Shown in pieces: positions 9,837 through 14,395 of a DNA stretch of 14,395 nucleotides. The position numbers were made by a program, and so were the translations under genes. This DNA comes from Fragilaria radians (taxonomy: Eukaryota; Bacillariophyta; Fragilariophyceae; Fragilariales; Fragilariaceae), in assembly GCA_900642245.1 (NCBI GenBank), contig CAAAJI010001077.1, positions 1 to 14,395 on the forward strand. Direction: 5' to 3'. A model generated the notes under the pieces. That model did no database searches, was not told where the DNA came from, and saw only the letters and a program-made list of their open reading frames with translations. How positions within the stretch are numbered: the first letter of the stretch is position 1; each line of letters starts with the position of its first letter.

Positions 9837-10382
9837 TCACTTCAAATAATTGAAGGGATTATCTGCGCATTCAGGATGTGAAAGTACATGCTTCTGACCG
9901 CAACTATGGGTGTTAATACGCTTAACCTAATCATCTGCTATGTTAAAGATATCTTTATCTTTCACTTGCAGGTAAACGTCAAGGTGAGGTGTGCATCCTT
10001 CACAAAAAATGCAGTCTCCAAGCTTGCACACACTAACTGCCAATAAAGCTGTTAACACAGATGGCTCCTGACGTGTCTGCTGTGAGTGCCATAACTCAAG
10101 ATGAATTTAAGGGAATAAGGCAAAATAAACTTGTAATTTGAAGTTATATATTAGAAAGACAAAATTAGTATCATTCTGTTCAATAGCCCAGATGCATAGC
10201 ATCTGCTTGATGGCCCTACTGTCCTCTGGCGTAGATGCATAACATCGCTCAGGTGCTAAACACTTTAATGCTGACAATACACATGTTGACTGTGGGGCGA
10301 TCAATCCCAAGTCATTTTTTTTCCTATCCACCTTGAGGTCATCCCTCAGAACCGTGGATCTGTAAAGTGTTACCCATTGTTG
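9837..10382 (-). pseudogene. Unrecognised decayed coding stretch
   Basis: One minus-strand frame runs for 182 codons from 10382 (just after a TGA) to 9837-9839 with only two internal stops, TAA at 10107-10109 and TAG at 9927-9929. The residues look like a real, globular protein: WVTLYRSTVLRDDLK early, then CLAPERCYASTPEDSRAIK, WAIEQND, later CKLGDCIFCEGCTPHLDVYL, QVKDKDIF and HSCGQKHVLSHPEC, so it is rich in cysteine and histidine and may have bound metal. The segment containing the TAA (about 10160-10095) is hydrophobic and AT-rich, is 66 bases long and ends in AG, so it could be a phase-0 intron with a weak GT donor. I do not recognise the family. It lies directly upstream of the copia remnant on the same strand and could be part of that element or a separate dead gene. 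Confidence 0.45.
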
Positions 10383-10431
10383 TCAGACTTGGGCAACTAT
10401 TGCAACGATGCAGTCTGAGTCGATTACAACA
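10378..10431. repeat. 54-bp imperfect inverted repeat with TGTTGT...ACAACA ends
   Basis: The segment begins TGTTGT (10378-10383) and ends ACAACA (10426-10431), with inner arms CAGACT (10384-10389) and AGTCTG (10412-10417) also inverted but offset by a few bases on the right side. TG...CA termini are typical of LTR ends and also of small hairpin elements. I see no target-site duplication in the adjacent bases. It overlaps the first codons of the decayed frame on the minus strand. Confidence 0.45.
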
Positions 10432-11212
10432 GTTTATGATAGCATAATAAGCCAATACCATTACTTTGCTGTCTTGACAAAAAAAATTGATACCAAGATT
10501 GTATCATAGAAAGGTCTATTCTGTAGGTTCAGCATGGAAATGCGATTCAATTCTATTGATTCTTGACATTTTTTTGGAAAAACCTGTAAAGCCATGTCAA
10601 GATGAAGGGATTTCAAAAATAACATACTGACAATTCAATTATTGTCATATCAAGGCTACAATTTCAAAATTGCGAGCAACTAAAGGCAACACACTGTACA
10701 TAAAGTCAATCATCTCGGTTGTGCAATTGTAAGTGGACCATTGGGTCTCACTTTAGATTAGTTGGCTCGTGATGAGTCATGATCTAATCATATTAGTGCA
10801 CTCAAGTTCAAAGATAGAAAGAGTTTTTTATAGATTTTTCCCATTGGCCTAGTAAATGCTGGCTAAGGAATGAAGGATATTATGTTACTAATCGGGTATG
10901 AGCCTAAATATGAGCCACATCGTCGTAAATCAAACACTAATGTGACATGGTTTGACAACAATTGCTGCCATCGATCGATTCTATTTGGTTTATGGAGCGG
11001 CAGACAAGTGTAACAACAATAATTAATGCGGTGAAATTCAACAAAAGCATCTACGACTTAATCCTAATTTAAGTTGTTAGGTGTGAGAAAAGGAGGTGAT
11101 TCAGGGGAGGTGGTGGGATCTGAATGGTTGAAGCTAGATTTAACATAATTAAATCGTTATTTCATCTCATTTTTTTGACTAAGTGATTTCTAGTCTAGTT
11201 AAGTTTTTAAGT
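10432..11212. other. Non-coding spacer upstream of the LRR gene
   Basis: No frame looks coding. A 9-bp AP-1-like palindrome ATGAGTCAT sits at 10772-10780, flanked by GATTAG (10756-10761) and CTAATC (10784-10789). A short G-rich run lies at about 11090-11120. None of this is enough to assign a function. Confidence 0.5.
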
Positions 11213-11390
11213 ACAAAATTATGTAGGCTTCACATACGATAGTTTTGTACTACGGAGCTACGCGTTGTATATAGTGGTGCATCGTTTCCAGGTATCTCCA
11301 TGGTGCACAGAACAAAATTATGTAAGTACGATAGTTTTGGAATACAGAGCTACGCATTCCCGTTTAGTTCCATAGTTTCCTTGCTGCACA
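11213..11390. repeat. Imperfect tandem duplication in front of the LRR gene
   Basis: ACAAAATTATGTA at 11213-11225 recurs at 11312-11324, followed in both copies by TACGATAGTTTTG and GAGCTACGC (11255-11263 and 11347-11355). The offset falls from 99 to 92 because about seven bases (after ATGTAGG in the first copy) are absent from the second. The similarity peters out around a shared GTTTCC. It is probably a local duplication of the promoter or leader region of the LRR gene, about 75 bases per copy. Confidence 0.65.
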
Positions 11391-11541
11391 GAATGAGATG
11401 GTTGGAACAACTTGGTGATCATGCTTCATATGAAGTCAATCTCAGTGATTTGATTGGCAATACGGTTGATTTTGTTGATGCGTTGAAAACTAGTTCAACC
11501 TTGAAATCTCTGACTGTCAAATATTACAACAAGCGTAAGAA

Positions 11542-12201
11542 GATGCGTTGAATCCTGAGAATAATCCAATTCAACAAGAGGGAGCAATTGCAATTGCTGA
11601 TGCATTGAAGGTCAACTCTTCTTTGGCATCTTTGAACCTTTGTCGTAATATAATTCAACAAGAGGGTGCCATGGCAATCGCTGATGCATTGAAGGGCCAA
11701 TTGTTCCTTAACATCTTTGGATCCTAGCTATAATTCAATTCTCCAAGAGGGTACCATGGCAGTTGCTGATGCATTGAAGGTCAATACAACCTTGACATCT
11801 TTGGATCTTGGGAATAATCCAATCCAAAAAGAGGGAGCAATTGCAATTGCTGATGCATTGAAGGTCAACTCTTCTTTGGCATCTTTGAGGCTTGAACATA
11901 ATTCAATTTGCAACAAGGGAGCAATGGCAATTGCTGATGCATTGAAGGTCAACTCCTCTGTGACATCTTTGAATCTTATCCATAATTCAATTAAAGCCAA
12001 GGGAGCCATGGCAATTGCTGATGCATTGAAGGTAAACACTTCTTTGACATATTTGAATCTTTGCTGGAATTCAATTGAAGAGAAGGGAGCCATGGCAATT
12101 GCTGATGCACTGAAGGTAAACACTTCTTTGACATTTTTGAATCTTAACTGCAATCCAATTGAAGATAAGGAAGCAGTTGCAATTGCTAATGCATTAACAT
12201 A
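11542..12201 (+). repeat. 84-bp LRR coding tandem repeat, eight units
   Basis: The landmark GCAATTGCTGATGC recurs at 11590, 11674 (with one change), 11759 (one change), 11843, 11927, 12011 and 12095, i.e. a strict 84-bp period except for the 85-base unit. Each unit encodes 28 residues. Units are close to identical at DNA level in the GCAATTGCTGATGCATTGAAG core and differ mainly in the NxI loop segment, which suggests recent unequal exchange or gene conversion within the array. Confidence 0.85.
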
Positions 12202-12454
12202 CAATCCTACTCTCTTAAGACTTTTTGTCGGTATGAATTTAGTCTATACATTCCATGGCCTTGGAGTGTTCAAAGATACATTGTCAAATTTGCAAGGTTT
12301 ACTGAACATTCTCATTGGTGAGGAAGCTGCTCAAGTGTTAGGAATTGCATTCTGTATAAAATCTCGGTGTGTAACACATGGAAAAACAATTGATAGTGAT
12401 GAAAGGGATGATTCTCACTCTGGTGAAAGTGCTGATATGATTTCTATAAATTAG
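11756..12454 (+). CDS. Intact C-terminal LRR ORF, possible truncated product
   Basis: After the last frameshift, the first ATG in the surviving frame is at 11756 (ACCATGGCA, a good eukaryotic start context). From there the ORF is open for 232 codons: most of one repeat, five more full 28-residue LRRs, then a non-repeat tail of about 80 residues (from the LLRLFVGMN region to the acidic, serine-rich DSDERDDSHSGESADM end). The complementary strand is also open over most of this because the repeat length is a multiple of three; that frame is not a gene. Whether this shorter product is made is unknown. Confidence 0.5.
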   Translation: MAVADALKVNTTLTSLDLGNNPIQKEGAIAIADALKVNSSLASLRLEHNSICNKGAMAIADALKVNSSVTSLNLIHNSIKAKGAMAIADALKVNTSLTYLNLCWNSIEEKGAMAIADALKVNTSLTFLNLNCNPIEDKEAVAIANALTYNPTLLRLFVGMNLVYTFHGLGVFKDTLSNLQGLLNILIGEEAAQVLGIAFCIKSRCVTHGKTIDSDERDDSHSGESADMISIN

Positions 12455-12814
12455 ACTAAGCATGCATTTCATTTTTATCTAAATGTTTCAAATTTTGTAA
12501 TTGTGAATTGTAAATAGCAATTAAAATTATTGAAAGCACTTCTACAGATGAGCCCTGAACTTTGTATGCATCTCTTGAATAGTCCAAACTGCTTAGAGAG
12601 GAAGTATGAAGTAGATAAGGAGAGAAAATATTTCTTTTAAATTGTGACACCTAAATTACTGTTTTACCAATAGAATTACTCATGATTATAGTTCAATCCC
12701 TAATGGATAAACCTAAACAAATATTTTCTGAGGGATACTTCTAACATCCTTCCCGTCCAAACACAATCAACCAGTGCTCTACAGTGAGATATAGATTTAC
12801 ACAATGATAAATTA

Positions 12815-12831
12815 TAATCTATTTTAGATTA
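12815..12831. repeat. 7-bp hairpin
   Basis: TAATCTA, a 3-base loop and TAGATTA: a perfect stem in AT-rich sequence. Confidence 0.45.
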
Positions 12832-12863
12832 CTCTGTTCTATAGTCTTGTGTAGTCTTAGGAC

Positions 12864-12878
12864 TTCTCTCAGAGAGAA
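12864..12878. repeat. 15-base odd palindrome
   Basis: TTCTCTC-A-GAGAGAA is a perfect palindrome around one central base. Too tight to fold as a hairpin in RNA; could be a dimeric protein-binding site. Confidence 0.5.
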
Positions 12879-13040
12879 CTTCTTGACCCTTCTTAAGAGA
12901 TGTTCCTGAACCCTCTTGAAAAAATAGATATTGTTCTTAAGCTTCTTCCCAATTGTTTAGACAAGTCTCTTTAACTTGTTCATAAGGACAAAATGGTGGT
13001 CAATGAGGATAAGCTATTTTAGCCTTTAGATTATTTTGTT

Positions 13041-13062
13041 ATTAGAGAGTTCAATCTCTAAT
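13041..13062. repeat. 8-bp hairpin
   Basis: ATTAGAGA (13041-13048), loop GTTCAA, TCTCTAAT (13055-13062): a perfect stem. Confidence 0.55.
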
Positions 13063-13296
13063 TATCTCTTGATATAGAACTTTATTCTAGCCGTCCTAGA
13101 TTGGATACACTGTAGGATTGTTTAATAATACTTTCCATTTATAAACAATATTTAATCTTCACTGAGTTTAACTAGCGAATCATTTATCATAGCAAAACTT
13201 GTGGTAGGTAAGTAATAGGATAGTTTACTTGTAACTACCCATTGTTAGATGAGTAAAAATAAGAATATTTTGATTCTACTATTATTAACATTGACT

Positions 13297-13327
13297 TAAT
13301 GGTACAAGACGTCTCCTTGTACCATTA
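13297..13327. repeat. 12-bp perfect hairpin
   Basis: TAATGGTACAAG (13297-13308), loop ACGTCTC, CTTGTACCATTA (13316-13327). A perfect 12-bp stem with a 7-base loop is the strongest secondary structure seen in the window. It is not followed by a clear T run, so it is not an obvious terminator. Function unknown. Confidence 0.75.
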
Positions 13328-13915
13328 CATACACACATTTCCGAGTCTAATATTTTATTATTAAATTGCTATTCTTTACAACCTATTTTGTTAGGGATTA
13401 GCTTCTTGATCCACCAGCCAAGGTAGGTCAGATAGAAGTGTAATTCAATTAATTATAAAATTTAGTTGTAGACGTTGTCTGATTCAATCCCTTTAAGGAT
13501 TCATTCTTGATCAAAGAAGTGTATAGTGGATCTTGAGTGCACTTTGGCACTTGCAAATAAGCTATATCTTCGATAAGCCAATTTAAGCGCACTGTAAGTT
13601 CAATTAAGTAACCTATCGGTCTAGTAAGTGCGTTGAAAAATCGATGTTGGACCATATTGTGCAATCCAACTTATAAGGTGAAAAGGAAGTCAGTGACTTG
13701 ACTTCTTGACCCATGGAACTTATTTACTTTTTAACTCCAATCCTGCGCACAAGTCTGTTGAAATGTTGTCTAAAAACAAGGAACGACTACGAAGATAGAT
13801 AAGAAGCTTCATATGATGTTCAAATTAATGTTGTAGTCAATAAGATACTTTGCTTAAGCTATTGCTAAAACAATAAAGTTCTCACCTTATTGAGTTACCT
13901 ACAGGAAAGGAAAGG

Positions 13916-14290
13916 ATGAAGGTCAATGAAATTAACACAATCGTGACTCGAGAAATAAGCAAAACGCCCGATGAGAAGGTCCTTAGAGCGATGAAGAAAT
14001 TAGAAAGTTGGTCCAATCGATAAGATACCAAGGCGATTGATGATTACAATTGTGGAAGGGAAATTTCATTAGAGCAAGTTAGCATGGTTCTTTTCACTAT
14101 TGCTATGACAAAGTAGCCCACAAGTTATGCAGAAGATTTGAACTGCAAGAAGAAGGAGATCAAAATGCACAATGATATTCCCAAATAAATGTTCAACTAT
14201 AAGAATGAATAGAAATGACAATAAGGTACCCACATTTAAACGTGTTAGCAAGTTGTCTATTCAGATGGTAAAGAGATGAAGAGAGACAAT
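13916..14290 (+). mobile_element. Probable second Ty1/copia remnant, linker before reverse transcriptase
   Basis: One plus-strand frame from ATG 13916 shows 98 codons broken by TAA at 14021, TAG at 14114 and TAA at 14186 before a TAG at 14210. The residues resemble the acidic linker preceding the copia RT domain: LRAMKKLESW, then GREISLEQVSMVLFTIAMTK, then PTSYAEDLNCKKKE and a degraded W..AI.KE region. Beyond 14212 traces of a lysine/arginine-rich RT start may persist to about 14290. The orientation is opposite to the copia fragment at 8700-9770 and the linker sequence is different, so it is a distinct element. Identification rests on short motifs remembered from the family and is tentative. 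Confidence 0.4.
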
Positions 14291-14395
14291 AGCACAGACA
14301 AGATGCACTAAAAGTTGTGATTACTAAATTACTCTTTACTTATCGCTGACTCACAAACTTGATGATTCACGTTCTTTGTGAATATCCATATATCC
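14291..14395. other. Window end, nothing assigned
   Basis: AT-rich sequence with stops in every frame examined; possibly a continuation of the preceding retroelement remnant. Confidence 0.3.

Larger units (their letters stand above)
11393..12454 (+). pseudogene. Leucine-rich-repeat (ribonuclease-inhibitor-type, NLRC3-like) gene, 5' part disrupted
   Basis: Codons of the LRR frame begin with ATG at 11393 (MRWLEQLG) and read into a first degenerate repeat (FVDALKTSSTLKSLTV), then stop at TGA 11549-11551. The next repeats continue in another frame from about 11539 (NNPIQQEGAIAIADALK) to TAG 11725-11727, and the remainder returns to the first frame to the TAG stop at 12452-12454. Distances between successive GATGC(A/G)TTGAA landmarks show why: 65 and 57 bases in the first two units instead of 84, then one unit of 85 with an extra base near 11693-11697. 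The protein type is a cytosolic RI-like LRR with 28-residue repeats (consensus GAMAIADALKVN.SL.SLNL..N.I), usually a protein-interaction surface. Sequencing error could explain the single-base insertion but not the shortened units. It could still be expressed from an internal start. Confidence 0.6.
12455..13915. other. Non-coding, hairpin-rich, very AT-rich stretch
   Basis: No frame looks coding on either strand. The 3' untranslated region of the LRR gene presumably occupies its start. It contains several perfect short inverted repeats, listed separately. Bases 13310-13900 show nothing I can assign; a retroelement's 5' part could have decayed here given the copia-like remnant that follows. 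Confidence 0.5.

Noticed and set aside
10772..10780. ATGAGTCAT palindrome as an AP-1/bZIP operator
   Set aside because: A nine-base match is expected by chance at this scale and no gene starts nearby.
11322..11391. A GTAAGT donor and CACAG acceptor that could bound a 70-base intron before the LRR
   Set aside because: Joining them from the ATG at 11300 gives an immediate stop codon, so that splice form would not encode the LRR protein.
11728..12204. A 158-residue minus-strand frame
   Set aside because: An artefact of the 84-bp LRR repeat, which keeps the complementary frame open because its length is a multiple of three.
13449..13664. A 71-residue minus-strand frame
   Set aside because: No recognisable residues and located in hairpin-rich non-coding DNA; likely chance.
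14069..14251. A 60-residue hydrophobic minus-strand frame
   Set aside because: Antisense to the plus-strand copia-like remnant; hydrophobicity follows from lysine-rich codons read backwards.
1..14395. CRISPR arrays, tRNA and rRNA genes, bacterial operons
   Set aside because: No regularly spaced repeat-spacer array, no cloverleaf with a T-loop consensus and no ribosomal sequence was seen on either strand.

Overview
The window looks like AT-rich nuclear DNA of a eukaryotic microbe, most likely a diatom or another stramenopile. Three things suggest this: a very long intronless gene of a giant-protein family known from fungi and protists, a decayed Ty1/copia reverse transcriptase of the kind common in diatom genomes, and a ribonuclease-inhibitor-type leucine-rich-repeat gene with near-identical repeats. 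The assignment is inference; no rRNA, tRNA or organellar gene is present to confirm it.

Layout. Bases 1-4025 (minus strand) are one uninterrupted reading frame of 1341 codons that runs off the left edge. It is the N-terminal and middle part of a DUF3638/DUF3645-type giant protein whose NTPase-like core should lie beyond base 1. Bases 4026-7970 hold no gene I can support, only short repeats and hairpins. A 203-residue gene at 7971-8582 (+) has no recognised name, but its predicted helix/strand order resembles the type III secretion chaperone (CesT-like) fold.

The right half is mostly debris. Bases about 8700-9770 (minus) are a Ty1/copia reverse transcriptase broken over at least four frame segments. 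Just upstream on the same strand (9837-10382) is a 182-codon frame with only two internal stops, which reads like a decayed protein I do not recognise. Bases 11393-12454 (+) carry an LRR gene with an 84-bp repeat unit; its 5' part has frameshifts and shortened units, while the last six repeats and the C-terminal tail are intact. Bases 12455-13915 are non-coding with a cluster of perfect hairpins, one with a 12-bp stem. A second, weaker Ty1/copia-like remnant lies at 13916 to about 14290 (+).

The genes do not form an operon or an evident pathway. The two best candidates for real, functional genes are the giant ORF and the CesT-like ORF. The strongest surprise is the giant ORF: its N-terminus in the genome, its missing right-hand (5') domain and its catalytic core all need flanking sequence to resolve.
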